Source: Ustilago trichophora
Lineage: Eukaryota > Basidiomycota > Ustilaginomycetes > Ustilaginales > Ustilaginaceae
Direction: 5' to 3'
Length of the DNA: 64,000 nucleotides
NCBI GenBank assembly: GCA_900323505.1
Contig: OOIN01000037.1
Coordinates: 124,001-188,000, forward strand
Below are positions 19,081 through 29,640 of this stretch, piece by piece. How positions within the stretch are numbered: position 1 is the first letter of the stretch; each line of letters begins with the position of its first letter. Both the position numbers and the translations under genes were made by a program. The notes under the pieces were generated by a model. The model was not told the DNA's origin. It saw only the letters and a program-made list of their open reading frames with translations, and made no database searches.

Positions 19081-22000
19081 ATGGACTTTCCAGCACAGTA
19101 TCCCGATTCGCCTGCCAAACCATTGGCAGGTCCAGCACGCGCCCGCGTTCTGGCTCGACAGAATCGCACTTCGTCACTGAAACCATACTCCAGACCATCT
19201 TCGGGACTTACTCCGTCTGGCTCAAGTGCCTCTCTCCACACCGACACTGACTCGCCTGCACGCAACCAACCGTCGACACCTGCCGCAACTGGAAAGACTC
19301 TTGCACCGCCTTCCAACACACGCTCTGCATTCTCTCCTCTGCGTGTCGCCGCTTCGCCCATTGCGTTGCTCGGAAGCGTCCGAAAGATGGTGACAAAACC
19401 TTTGGCTTGGCTTACCAGTGCCGCAGCAAGTGTCGAACCAGAGTTGGGCATCCCTACTTCCTCGAGCACCAACTCGCTCTCCTCCATCGCCAGGAAACGA
19501 GCTGCTGCTCAAGCTTCTCTCAAGCCATCCTCGGGTGAGACCAGCTACGAACGAGATGCTCCTACACGTGCTGCTAGAGCTGTAGGAGAGCGCTTGGCTG
19601 CCGGCCTTCGATCTCGATCCAATCTTCATGACGATGAAGAGAGCCAGCTCCGTCCATCCACATCCACTCTCTCGTCATCGGCGTCCATGTCGCGTCTGGC
19701 TTCAGGCCCTGCACCTGCTCGTACCACGCGCAAGCAGTCTCCCTTCGACCAGGCCAGTCCCTTGGCTGGGCCTTCCTCCTTGCCCAAGTCTGCACCCAGC
19801 GCCTCGGATGACAAGGCCATGACGTGGAGCAGTCGTTCCTCCAAGCGCATGCTCGATGTCGCTTCTCGTTACGCCAATCCTGACGAATCGGTCGAAGTGC
19901 TCAGCGATGCAGGTCTTGCTTCACCACCCCAAGCTCAGCCCTACCACTCTAGAAGTCACCACACGCTTCGAAGCCCTCGCTCTCAGCTGCTGGGCGGCTA
20001 TCGTGGCTCTTCCCTTCGACCTGATGATGCCATGTCAGAATCAGGTTCCACTTCCATAAGCCACTCCCACTCCTTTAGCGCTTTCGGGTACGGAAACGAG
20101 GTTCGCTACGCAGACAGTGCTTTCGGTCTCCCGCCTTCCAGCTCACCTTTCCAGCTTTCGTCTCGCAACGCTCCCACCCGCCGCAACCGGGCTCCTTTCA
20201 GCTCGGGTCTTTTTACTGATGCTGGCACTCCTGGACGCACATCTCGAGCAGGCAGCGTCAGCCTACGTACCGCTTCTCCAGCACCTTCTGCCGGATACTC
20301 TCCAGCACGAGCCCGCGAAGGGACCCCGCAACGACGCAACTGGAACGGAATCAACCTTGCCGCCCCTTCGGCTCCTTCGGTCGGTGACGAGATGATGCGC
20401 GAGTACCTTGCTTCTCGTACCCTTCCCGGTATTAATCCCACCGTGCGACGCAGCTTGGGTCTTCCTGCAGAGGAGCCCATGATCACCTCTTCTTCGGTCG
20501 CGGGAGGAAGTGTAATGGACGAGACCGAGTCACTCACTCCCAGCCGTCTAGGCAAACGCGATATCGACATGAGCGTTGACGGTGACTCGGAAAGACTCGG
20601 CGCTGCTGGTACGCCATCCAAGCGACGCATGGTCTGGCACCCAGACCTCGGTTTCATCAGCCACGAAGAGCTCAAGGCCCGTGAACCAAAGCTGCCTTCA
20701 CCCAAAAACGAAGCCGAACGCTTGCTCAATGTTCTTGAGACCATGCGCAAGCCAACCAACACTTCTCGCGGCGTTGGCTTCAGCAGGGGTCCACCCACTT
20801 CCATCAATGTCCCCGCTCCTATCTCTGACCTGCCAGCATCTGCTTCTAGGAGCACCAAGTCGCAGGAAGGCAAGCCTGCCATCGGTGTTGCGCCATACAC
20901 GAGGTATCTACGCAAAGCCAAGGCGGTCCAGTCCTCCGAAGAGCCAGGTGGTATGAGGGCTAGATTGAAGAAGACCCAGCGCAACGTCAACAGGATGGAA
21001 ACGGACGATACAGCCACCGAGGAATCGGCTGCATCCGAGAACGAAGATGTCGAGGAGGAAGCTCAGGAGGAAGAGGAGTCCGAGGAAGAGCCTGCACCCC
21101 AACCTGAACCTGTTCGACGATCGCGACGACTCCAACATCAGGCTCCCAGCGCCGAAGAGGTGGCTGAGACACCTGTCAAGAAGGCTGACAAGCCCGCTCG
21201 TACAACTCAGCTCAAGTCGGCCTTGAAAGCGACACCTCTGCGACCCTCTGCACAGTCCCAGGCCACCCCGGCAAAGGCAGCTGAGACGCCCAAACCTGCA
21301 TCGCACCGCATCGCTCTGTCTGCTGCAAGCAAGCCTCCACCCAGCACTGTCAAAAAGGACAACTTTGCCGTCAAGGCATCCACCTCTGACCCTTCTGCAC
21401 CCAGGGAGAGGAGCTCGCTCCGCCAGGGTGCCGCAAAGACATCACGAACGCATCAGAGCTCGGGCAAGTTCAGCGCATGGGACGAAGACGAAGAGGAGGA
21501 GGATTTGCCGGATGCCAGCGACCTTGCCAAGATCAAGCTTCCCACCAACATGTTCCCCACTGGCTTTTCGTTCGGTAGCTCCGCGCCTTCGTCGGCACCT
21601 GCAGCCGCGAGCAAGCCTGCTACCTCGACCAGCACCGAGGTCAAGGCTGCCCCAGCAGAGACTGCTTCGACTGCAGGCAGCTCTTTGCTCGGTCGTCTGG
21701 GTGGCTTCGATTCTTCCGCTCCAGCTGAGCAGAAAGAAGCACCAAAGACGTCCACCGCAGCACCGTCATTCTCCTTCTCCGCTCCGTCGAAGGATGCTCC
21801 CAACACAATGCCCAAGTTCAGCTTCGGTGCAAGTGCCACTACGGCTCCCAGCACTGCCGCAAAGGATGATAGCGCCGCCAAGAAGTCTACCGCTCCCCCA
21901 GCCTCTGACTTCTTCAGCAAGCCAGCGGAGCCTGCTTCCACGTCGCTCAGTGAGGGCAAGAAGGACGGACCCGTGCCCAACTTCTTTGGCAGCACCATGA

Positions 22001-23937
22001 AGAAGTTTGAGACCAAGTCGACCGATGCGCCTGCCGCTCCTGCTGCTTCCAGTGGAGGATTCTCGTTTGGAGCTCCCGCTGCCAGCAGTGGTACTGCTGC
22101 TGAAAAGACTGCAGACAAGCCCGCCTTCAGCTTTGGAGCCAAGGCCGCCACCGATTCAGCACCTGCCGCAAGCAATCCCTTTGGCTCCTTTGGTGCCAAG
22201 CCAGCCGAGACGGCCGAGAAGAAGACGGAATCCGCACCGGCCAGCAAGCCTTCGTTCTTTGGTTCCTCCTCTTCTACCAGCACTTCTGCTGCAGGTGGAT
22301 TCAGTTTCGGTGCGCCTGCATCGACGACGACCGCTTCGTCTGGATCCAAGCGTGGAGCGGACGACGACGATGAGCCGGCAGCAAAGAAGAGCATGCCCAG
22401 CTTCTCCTTCGGCTCTCCTGCAGCCTCCAAACCTGCAGACCAGCCCGCTGCACCCGCTGCTTCCACTGGATTCGGCTTCGGCGCTCCCTCACCAGCAGCA
22501 GGTGGAGAGAAGAAGGACGAAACACCTTCATCAAAGCCCAGCGGTGTGCCCAACTTCTTTGGTGCCAAGGATGACGACGCAGTTTCCAAGCCTTCTACTC
22601 CTTCAACTGGATTCTCCTTTGGCAAGCCTGCATCGGATAGCGGCTTTGGCGCTTCCAAGCCCACCGAGACTTCCGCTCCTTCGACCGGGTTCAGCTTTGG
22701 CGCTCCCAAGACCGCTGCCGATGCGGCCTCCAAGCCTGCGACTAGCACCGGTGGATTCACCTTTGGCAGCAGTAGCAGCGCTAGTGGCAGTCCAGCACCT
22801 GAAGCCAAGCCGACTTCGACGTTCTCGTTTGGCGCGCCGAAGCCCGCTGCTGCATCTGAAGCTGCATCTCCTGCAACTTCGGCACCTGGGTCGGGTGCTA
22901 CCACGCCAAACGGCACTTTTGTGTTCGGCAGCAGCTCGACGGATAGCAGTGCTGCCAAGCCGGCGAGCAGCAGCGGTGGGTTCTCGTTCGGTGCACCTGC
23001 CACCAGCACTGCTGGAAGTGGCACTGGTTTCGGCAGCGCTACAAGCAGCAGCATTAGTGGAGGATTTGGAGGATTCGGCAGCCAACCAAAGCCACCAGCC
23101 ACTACATCAGCAGCAGCAGCAGCAGGCGAGATGATGGATGATTCTCCGCAAAAAATTGCCTCGACGCCGAGCTTTACTTTCGGCTCTGCCACCCCCTCGT
23201 CCACTCCCGCCAAACCAGCAGCGGGAGCAGGCGGAATGTCGTTCACGTTTGGCACGCCTTCTTCGAGCACTGCGCCGCCTGCGGTTAGTTCGCCTTCGAC
23301 GTTTACGTTTGGTGCTCCCGCTAGCAGCGGCAGCAGCACCACTGGTAATGCTGCAGCTGGAGGATTCAGGTTCGGTTCTCCCGCCCCCACTTCGTCAGCA
23401 CCAGCTCCGGGCGCCACAACAGGATTCACCTTTGGCGCCAGCGCTACAGGTAGCACAACTCCCGGTGTAGGTAGTACTCCAGCATCGCCTTTCCTCGCTC
23501 CCGCTGGTGCACCTACTACTCCTGGTGGATCTCCGTTCCAATTTGGAGCTGCTGCACAAACTGCATCGGCTAACAACTCTAGCTCGACTCCGTTCCAATT
23601 TGGCACTCCCTCGGGAGCAAGTTCTGCGCCAGCGGCGAGTGGAGGATTCACCTTCGGTGCAGGCCAAGCTTCCACTCCCAGCGCTACTTTTGGTAGCTCC
23701 ACACCAGGCTTTGGCGGTGCTGTTGCGCAGTCGGGTGGATTTGGAACGCCTACCACACCAGGTGCGGGAGGGTTCAGCTTTGGTACACCGACATCAAATA
23801 GTGGAATGCCTCAAATGCCTCAGATGCCCCAACAACCGGGTTTGTTTAGCATGGGCGCTGCTCCCAGTGCCAACCCTTCTCCGGCTACTACGCCTGGTGG
23901 AAGACAGATTAAACCTTTGCGTCAGAGAAGGCGCTAA
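19081..23937 (+). CDS. FxFG-repeat nucleoporin, Nup1/Nup153-like
   Basis: 1618 aa, single exon. The C-terminal half (from about residue 815) consists of dozens of FSFGAP, FTFG, FQFG and FGFG repeats in Ser/Ala/Pro/Thr spacers, the permeability-barrier sequence that binds karyopherins. A likely membrane-binding amphipathic helix lies at about 93-117 (IALLGSVRKMVTKPLAWLT), as known for Nup1, Nup60 and Nup153 at the inner nuclear membrane. A conserved-looking element near 515-560 (RMVWHPDLGFISHEELK, then NEAERLLNVLETMRKP) precedes an acidic stretch. The extreme C-terminus is basic (GGRQIKPLRQRRR), resembling the basic tails of Nup153/Pom121-class proteins. Expected location: nuclear basket side of the pore. 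The specific orthologue (Nup1, Nup60, Nup124) cannot be fixed by eye. The antisense open frame over this gene is a composition artefact. Confidence 0.85.
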   Translation: MDFPAQYPDSPAKPLAGPARARVLARQNRTSSLKPYSRPSSGLTPSGSSASLHTDTDSPARNQPSTPAATGKTLAPPSNTRSAFSPLRVAASPIALLGSVRKMVTKPLAWLTSAAASVEPELGIPTSSSTNSLSSIARKRAAAQASLKPSSGETSYERDAPTRAARAVGERLAAGLRSRSNLHDDEESQLRPSTSTLSSSASMSRLASGPAPARTTRKQSPFDQASPLAGPSSLPKSAPSASDDKAMTWSSRSSKRMLDVASRYANPDESVEVLSDAGLASPPQAQPYHSRSHHTLRSPRSQLLGGYRGSSLRPDDAMSESGSTSISHSHSFSAFGYGNEVRYADSAFGLPPSSSPFQLSSRNAPTRRNRAPFSSGLFTDAGTPGRTSRAGSVSLRTASPAPSAGYSPARAREGTPQRRNWNGINLAAPSAPSVGDEMMREYLASRTLPGINPTVRRSLGLPAEEPMITSSSVAGGSVMDETESLTPSRLGKRDIDMSVDGDSERLGAAGTPSKRRMVWHPDLGFISHEELKAREPKLPSPKNEAERLLNVLETMRKPTNTSRGVGFSRGPPTSINVPAPISDLPASASRSTKSQEGKPAIGVAPYTRYLRKAKAVQSSEEPGGMRARLKKTQRNVNRMETDDTATEESAASENEDVEEEAQEEEESEEEPAPQPEPVRRSRRLQHQAPSAEEVAETPVKKADKPARTTQLKSALKATPLRPSAQSQATPAKAAETPKPASHRIALSAASKPPPSTVKKDNFAVKASTSDPSAPRERSSLRQGAAKTSRTHQSSGKFSAWDEDEEEEDLPDASDLAKIKLPTNMFPTGFSFGSSAPSSAPAAASKPATSTSTEVKAAPAETASTAGSSLLGRLGGFDSSAPAEQKEAPKTSTAAPSFSFSAPSKDAPNTMPKFSFGASATTAPSTAAKDDSAAKKSTAPPASDFFSKPAEPASTSLSEGKKDGPVPNFFGSTMKKFETKSTDAPAAPAASSGGFSFGAPAASSGTAAEKTADKPAFSFGAKAATDSAPAASNPFGSFGAKPAETAEKKTESAPASKPSFFGSSSSTSTSAAGGFSFGAPASTTTASSGSKRGADDDDEPAAKKSMPSFSFGSPAASKPADQPAAPAASTGFGFGAPSPAAGGEKKDETPSSKPSGVPNFFGAKDDDAVSKPSTPSTGFSFGKPASDSGFGASKPTETSAPSTGFSFGAPKTAADAASKPATSTGGFTFGSSSSASGSPAPEAKPTSTFSFGAPKPAAASEAASPATSAPGSGATTPNGTFVFGSSSTDSSAAKPASSSGGFSFGAPATSTAGSGTGFGSATSSSISGGFGGFGSQPKPPATTSAAAAAGEMMDDSPQKIASTPSFTFGSATPSSTPAKPAAGAGGMSFTFGTPSSSTAPPAVSSPSTFTFGAPASSGSSTTGNAAAGGFRFGSPAPTSSAPAPGATTGFTFGASATGSTTPGVGSTPASPFLAPAGAPTTPGGSPFQFGAAAQTASANNSSSTPFQFGTPSGASSAPAASGGFTFGAGQASTPSATFGSSTPGFGGAVAQSGGFGTPTTPGAGGFSFGTPTSNSGMPQMPQMPQQPGLFSMGAAPSANPSPATTPGGRQIKPLRQRRR

Positions 23938-24400
23938 AATTTTCCCCTTTTGGCGGACATCGTGTAACTTGACCCCACTTCATTGCAAAAACACATCACA
24001 CAGAGAGCTGTTTGTTCTTCTTTTCAAGAGTGGTTCTTGTGCTGTTGCCTTTTATCAGAGAGTCGACTGAGGAGGAGTCGACCTCGAAGACGCCAAAGGT
24101 TTGTTCTGGTGAGGAGGGGGTTTCAGCAGTCGGCTGATCCGGGAGGTCCTCTCTTTATCCCACGCTGATCGACTCAACATGCTCTATCTGAGCAAGACAT
24201 CCCTAATGGGAGGTGAATCCAAAACGATTTGCAATGCGAATATGAGATAATGCTACATATACAGATGAAACGAGCGCAACCGCCAACAAATGTCGTTCGA
24301 GTCGTTAGTAAACAAGAAAGAAAGAACAGTGCTAGTCGGTCAAATCAATGCCAGAGTATAGAGTGTGTGTTGGAAGCCATGCTTAAATTGAAGAAGTGCT
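23938..24400. other. Tail-to-tail spacer, nucleoporin / membrane protein
   Basis: 463 bp between converging stop codons, presumably both 3' untranslated regions. No other element is recognised. Confidence 0.5.
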
Positions 24401-26938
24401 TCAACGGACGAAAGTTGTACCCGACGAAGAAGATGTGAAGCCTCCGAAGGAGCGTCTCTTGGCCTCCTTTTCCCAGGGCTGGGTGTTGGTTCGCATCGAG
24501 TGGAAGTTTTTACCTGCAAACGGCGACGGGTTGGGAGGGGAGGATGATGCGAGGTGGACGTACTCCATGCCGGTTGGTGATGTGGGGACTGCGTATGGCT
24601 GCGTTCCTGCAGAAGGGTTGTGGTTGTCTGCAGACACTCCAGAGGCGGCTTGGGCGGCTCGACGGGATGCGAGGAAGCTCGTCAGTCCTGCACCTACGGC
24701 AAGCAACAAGGTGAAGAGGATCGATGGCAAGAGGGTCGAGAGAGGTGGACGAGGAGGCAAGGTAGATTTGGGCTTGGTCTTGTCCTGTTCAAACAGTTTG
24801 GTGATGCTCGGAGGGGTGATGCGGTAAGCGACGACGGATGCTCCTGACCAAGCCATTCGTGCTGGCCAGAAGAAGAGGTGTCCTGCAGCAGACGAGACTG
24901 TGTTTCTCTTTTCCGATTCAGCTTTAGTCGAAGTGGTTCCCGACGATGCCGTGGCCCCACGTGCAGATCGAGGCTCGGATGCAGACTCAGCTGAAGCCTC
25001 CGTGGCCTTGGCTTTGCTGTTTGGCTTGCTGTTGCCACGAGAAGGCGCATCGTTCGGACCAAGCATTCGCATACCCCAATCCAGCGTCCTTTCGAATCGG
25101 TGTCGCGTGCGTCCAGCAACCTCGCCAACCTTGTGTGCGCGCTTGCTAGCATCGTCCCACGCAGTGAGCATGTAGCTGGCACACAAAAAGCAGGCCAACG
25201 AGATAACAGTGATACTCGAAATGCTCAAAAACAGCGTCATGTGGAAGACGGGTCGGAGTGGCGCCGACAGCTGGCGTGTCAGAGTCAGAGCCAGATTACC
25301 CGCAGAAGCAAGCTGCTTGTGGGCGACGTTGAGGCTGTCCAGTAGGACTGCATCTGGAATCGAGTGGGATCGTCGATGACCTGAGGCCGAAGCTTGTGGA
25401 GCTGCTGCACCGAATTGGGACGGCGAATCCTCACGAATGGACCCTCGTCGACTGCCCGGCAGCGAGAAGCTGGTAGTTCTGCGACCACTGATGCGAACTC
25501 CCTGTCGTGCACGCCTGGTGCTGTTGGATCGAGGAGGAAGGGAGTCAAAGGGGCTCGTGTAGTCTCGGTTGTGCAAGTTGCCAAAGTTGAAGGCAGACTG
25601 ACTGGAGATCATAGGTTCGGGATAGTCATCGACGCTGGCTCGCCTCGGGATCTCGGTGGCTCGGTCAAAACTAACATGGCGATCACGACGGCTAGGGCTG
25701 GTCGAGCCCGAGCCCGCAGTATCTTCAGCCCCGAGAGGGCAAGGTGGGTGGTCAGGTCGATCAAAGTGGGATCGAAGAATGGTGGGCGGCGATGGAGCTT
25801 TCGATGAGGATGAACGCACCGTCGTCTTTGTAGTGCTGATCTTGCGAGTGCGCTGGGTGGTGGTGGTGGTGGTCGTGAAGCTGGTGACATCGAGACCCTC
25901 ATCCGAGCTGAGTTCTGGGGTATCGGGGAGAGAGTGATGAGTGAACCTTGCCCTGGTACGGTCTGCGCCGGTGCTGGACCAGGTGCTAGTGTCATTGTTG
26001 ATGGTAGCGAATTGGTTGAGATGGATTGCCGAGTGCGAATTGGGCAGACGGTATGATGAAGACGACGATGTCTGCGCAGAGGCAAAGAGGGACGATGCGA
26101 TACCATCCTCGCTCATGACGCGCATCCTTCGACCACCGGTGCTGCGGGAGCCAGTGCGGCTTGAGTCGAAAGCGCTAGGCAACGGCGGCGACGTCGATGA
26201 AGTCGTGGACCAAGCGTTGGAAACCATCTCGGGGCTATTGCCAGCAGTGCGTACGCCTGCTCGTCTTGAAGACGAGTCGTGTTCATTGCCAACGGGGAGA
26301 CCGCTAGGGAATGTGTAGCGCGAGTGGTTCTGCGGGCTGTGCTGACCTGTCGAAGTGCCTCCAAACTCGTCACTCGAGACTTCGGCGCTGGACTCGGACT
26401 GACTGACGTTGCCATAGTGGACGCCACCAGCAGCATCGTGCGAACGATAGCTGGATTTCAACGCTGAGCGAGGCAAAGTTGCTGAGCTGCCCTGAAACGA
26501 AGATCTGCGGCTGGACGTGGCGGTGGAAGTTTCGGATCGATCCTGCTGCTGGCTTGTCTCCTTGGGCAAGCCTGACAGCCTTTTCCAAGCACTTCGCTCA
26601 GATGGAGTAGCGTTGGCGAGGGCAGGATTGTTGCGTCGACGAGAAGCACTCGAGGAGCGCTGAGCCTTGCGAAGTCGCTCAGCGAGTTGACCTGGAGGAA
26701 GGATATGCTCCCACCACTCCTGCGAATGAGGATCGCGAGAAGACGATGGCTCTGAGCTCTTCATCATGTTGGCGTTTTTGCTGGAGCTGGTGGAGGCGGA
26801 GCTGGTACGTCGACTGAGATCAGCAGAGGTGGCATAGGATCCCCTCCAAGTGCTAGAAGAAGCCTCGGGAGACAACCATGGCGTAGATGCGCTTGAGCTG
26901 CTAGATGAATGCGGTCGCATGGTGGTGAAAGCGGCCAT
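24401..26938 (-). CDS. Unrecognised fungal membrane protein with two C-terminal TM segments
   Basis: 845 aa from the first ATG (26938). Residues 1 to about 555 are low-complexity Ser/Thr/Arg-rich with no domain I recognise. They contain basic Ser-rich motifs such as RRTTSFSLPGSRRGS that look like kinase sites. A hydrophobic helix spans about 567-595 (LFLSISSITVISLACFLCAS). A charged stretch (KRAHKVGEVAGRTRHRFERTL), an aromatic amphipathic segment (HLFFWPARMAWSGASVVAYR, about 687-706) and a second hydrophobic helix (about 733-756, LLPSILFTLLLAVGAGLTSF) follow. There is no N-terminal signal peptide. A long cytosolic N-terminal region anchored by a C-terminal hairpin in the ER or nuclear envelope is the simplest reading, but this is inference. 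It converges with the nucleoporin gene; adjacency alone does not show a shared role. Confidence 0.7.
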   Translation of the reverse strand: MAAFTTMRPHSSSSSSASTPWLSPEASSSTWRGSYATSADLSRRTSSASTSSSKNANMMKSSEPSSSRDPHSQEWWEHILPPGQLAERLRKAQRSSSASRRRNNPALANATPSERSAWKRLSGLPKETSQQQDRSETSTATSSRRSSFQGSSATLPRSALKSSYRSHDAAGGVHYGNVSQSESSAEVSSDEFGGTSTGQHSPQNHSRYTFPSGLPVGNEHDSSSRRAGVRTAGNSPEMVSNAWSTTSSTSPPLPSAFDSSRTGSRSTGGRRMRVMSEDGIASSLFASAQTSSSSSYRLPNSHSAIHLNQFATINNDTSTWSSTGADRTRARFTHHSLPDTPELSSDEGLDVTSFTTTTTTTQRTRKISTTKTTVRSSSSKAPSPPTILRSHFDRPDHPPCPLGAEDTAGSGSTSPSRRDRHVSFDRATEIPRRASVDDYPEPMISSQSAFNFGNLHNRDYTSPFDSLPPRSNSTRRARQGVRISGRRTTSFSLPGSRRGSIREDSPSQFGAAAPQASASGHRRSHSIPDAVLLDSLNVAHKQLASAGNLALTLTRQLSAPLRPVFHMTLFLSISSITVISLACFLCASYMLTAWDDASKRAHKVGEVAGRTRHRFERTLDWGMRMLGPNDAPSRGNSKPNSKAKATEASAESASEPRSARGATASSGTTSTKAESEKRNTVSSAAGHLFFWPARMAWSGASVVAYRITPPSITKLFEQDKTKPKSTLPPRPPLSTLLPSILFTLLLAVGAGLTSFLASRRAAQAASGVSADNHNPSAGTQPYAVPTSPTGMEYVHLASSSPPNPSPFAGKNFHSMRTNTQPWEKEAKRRSFGGFTSSSSGTTFVR

Positions 26939-28222
26939 ACTGATTGAGAACAGAGACAATGGCGAAAGTGAAGTAGGAGCTAGTTCACTTTTGGCGTATA
27001 TTGGTCAACGTCGACTCTGACCCGCCACCTGCCAGTCACTTATCTCGCTGATGCCCTTGAGCAAAGAGATAGGCTAGACTTCGGTCGAACTTTGCTGAAT
27101 CGGTGAGCTTCCGATGATGATCAACGGCTGAATATGATGCTGTGAATGCGTTTCCTGTGATGTTTGTAACAGTGTCAAAAGATAAGAGCAACTTTGACGA
27201 TTAAGGTTGGTGATGGTGATGGAGGTCGGAAGAGGCCGAAAGCATCAAAGTGATGGTAGTAGAGGTGATGATGATGAAGGATAACAAGAACAGAGAAACG
27301 GATTAAGTCGATGCAATCCAACTTTGGTGAGCCGACGAGGCCGGATGACTGTATGCCGGAGTGTTCCGAAGTGTGTGTGAGAAGGATCGGCTTTGCCGTA
27401 CTGTATGCAGCTGAGCTTAGATACGGCGAAGCCAAAGGAAAGAAAGATGATGAAGTCTGTTTTTCGGCTAGATGGAAAGAGAGCTAGGCTTCCAAGGAAG
27501 GGGACGTCAAGTTTCGGCAGAGCTAAGAGAGCTGATCTATGCAGCCAAAATGAAGTTGTGGGGCCAATGCAGCTGTGAAAGGGTCTTAGCTTTGATGAAG
27601 TCGGCACTCAAGGTAAGTTGGAGGGTCGGGGGAGAGCGGAGAGTTGGCGTCAGCGGAGGCGTGCAAGGGCTAAAGCTAGCTGAGCGGCTGGGCGTAATCA
27701 AAGAGGTGACGTCGAAGAGAAGGAAGGCGTCCGATTCGAGAAATGTGCAAGAAGGTGTTTACACTACTACCTCTCTGTGTGAGTGTGTGTTTCTTTTCGT
27801 GGCGTGCTTCGGGAGGCTTGCGGGTGATACAACAAGAGAGAGAAAGAGGCAAGTCTTTAGAGAAGGCGTCGCGAGAGAGTGTGAAACGGAAGCAGCAATG
27901 CCGTGGGTGATGGTTGGTGGCGACCAGCGCTTAACTTAGCTGGCGCTCGTGAGTGAGTGAGTAAGTGAATGGTGTTTGGGTGGGTGTTGGAGAAGATGCA
28001 TCAGGGAAGGATTGTCGCTGCTGCTGCTGCTGCTGCTCAGGCCGTGGCGAAGGAAGGGGCCGGGATGTCGGGATAAGAGCAGGAATGCAACTGAACCGGA
28101 ACAAGGCGTCTACTGTATTGCAGATTCACAAGGGAGAAGCGAAAGAGAGAGAGAGGAGACGGTTCAGTGTTGCTCTGGGTCCGTGATAAGCAACCAGAAG
28201 CAAGCCATCGCGCCCGCCTCTT

Positions 28223-28340
<118 letters not shown>

Positions 28341-29599
28341 CTTTCTCTTTCTCTCCCGCTTCTTTCAAGCCTTTCAGAGCGCTGAGCCAGGGCTGTGTTG
28401 CCGACAAACAAGCTACTGTGTAAGCATTTCAGCGACCAAAATGTGGATTGACCACGACCACGATAGAGACAAGTAACCATACCACCTCTCCCTCGGACCT
28501 GATGGAAATTCGCTTGGCAGTAAGAAGAAGAAGCGAGAGCGTGAGAGCCAAAATTTCATCCTCCCCTCCGAGTGTATGTTGAAAGGCAACCCTACTGGTG
28601 GGGTGCAGGTTTTGTGCATGCAGCTTGGAGCTGAGTTGACTGTCGCTGCAGGAAAAGCCCTTTTCCTTCGGGCTGTCAAAAAAAAATGATAGGAAAAAGA
28701 AAGAAAGAAAAAACTCTCTCTTGAAAGGCGGCAAATTGCAATTTCGGAATTCCCGGTGTGAAAGAAATTCACCACCTGGCCACCACGAACACGGCCCTTC
28801 ACGTTCGCTAAACAAGGCTTGCATGGGCATGGGAAACAAGTGAAATGTCAAAAACTGAAAAAAAAATAAAAATAAACATAAAACAAAGGCTATCACAGGC
28901 CAACGTTCCGTGTGGGAAATATTTCCGCTGACAGAGAGAGAGAGAGAGATTTTCGAGGGCGCACGTTCTGCGTTTGCGAATCTTCTGTCGACATCACCTT
29001 TCCTTGTCTTTGCTTCTATAAAATCACTTCGTACCTTCGAGTATGAAGGGATTGCGATCATCGCGATCTGATCTTGACTCGATCATCGCACTGAGGAGCC
29101 AATATATTTGTTAGGCGTTAGGGGCTGTGCATCGGACAAAAGTGCGATTACGAGCTGATCGAAAGATAAGGCGAGAGCAGGGTGAATGATCACAAAATAC
29201 TCGAGATCAAAACGTCAGACCAAAAAAAAAAGACCCTGCTTGCCAAAACTCGGGATCTGATCCTCAAACACCAGAGTCCGATACGAGACAAAATGCTAGT
29301 CATGAGCAAAGCCCAGCTACACTACTGACTGTAAAGAGCTATCACGCCAAAAAATTCTCCGAAGCTACAAGATGGCTCATTCACCCGGCAAGACATGTGG
29401 CCGGTGTAAGAGGTAAAACCTCCTTGCTTAGCAAAAATGTTTGTTATGAAGAAGCTTTTTGCTTATATGAGTTTCAGCTCAAGCTCGGCCCTGTGGTTGC
29501 GCTATCTGAATACGATCAACCTCATGCCCTAGCATTCGAGTCCCAAATCACCTCGAGCAAGATGTGCGCTTTCAACCATGTCCATCAGAACATTAGTTT

Positions 29600-29601
<2 letters not shown>

Positions 29602-29636
<35 letters not shown>
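29602..29636. repeat. (GA)n tract
   Basis: About 17 consecutive GA units in the gene-free region. Shorter GA/CT tracts also occur near 15424, 28937, 56957 and 61190-61220. Confidence 0.9.

Positions 29637-29640
<4 letters not shown>

Noticed and set aside
21453..23756. 767-codon open frame antisense to the nucleoporin repeats
   Set aside because: Repetitive shadow of the FxFG repeats (Ala/Pro/Val-rich), with no independent coding signal.
27472..27939. 155-codon frame in the gene-free region
   Set aside because: No motif, unbiased codon use and simple-sequence content; stops at random in the other frames as well.
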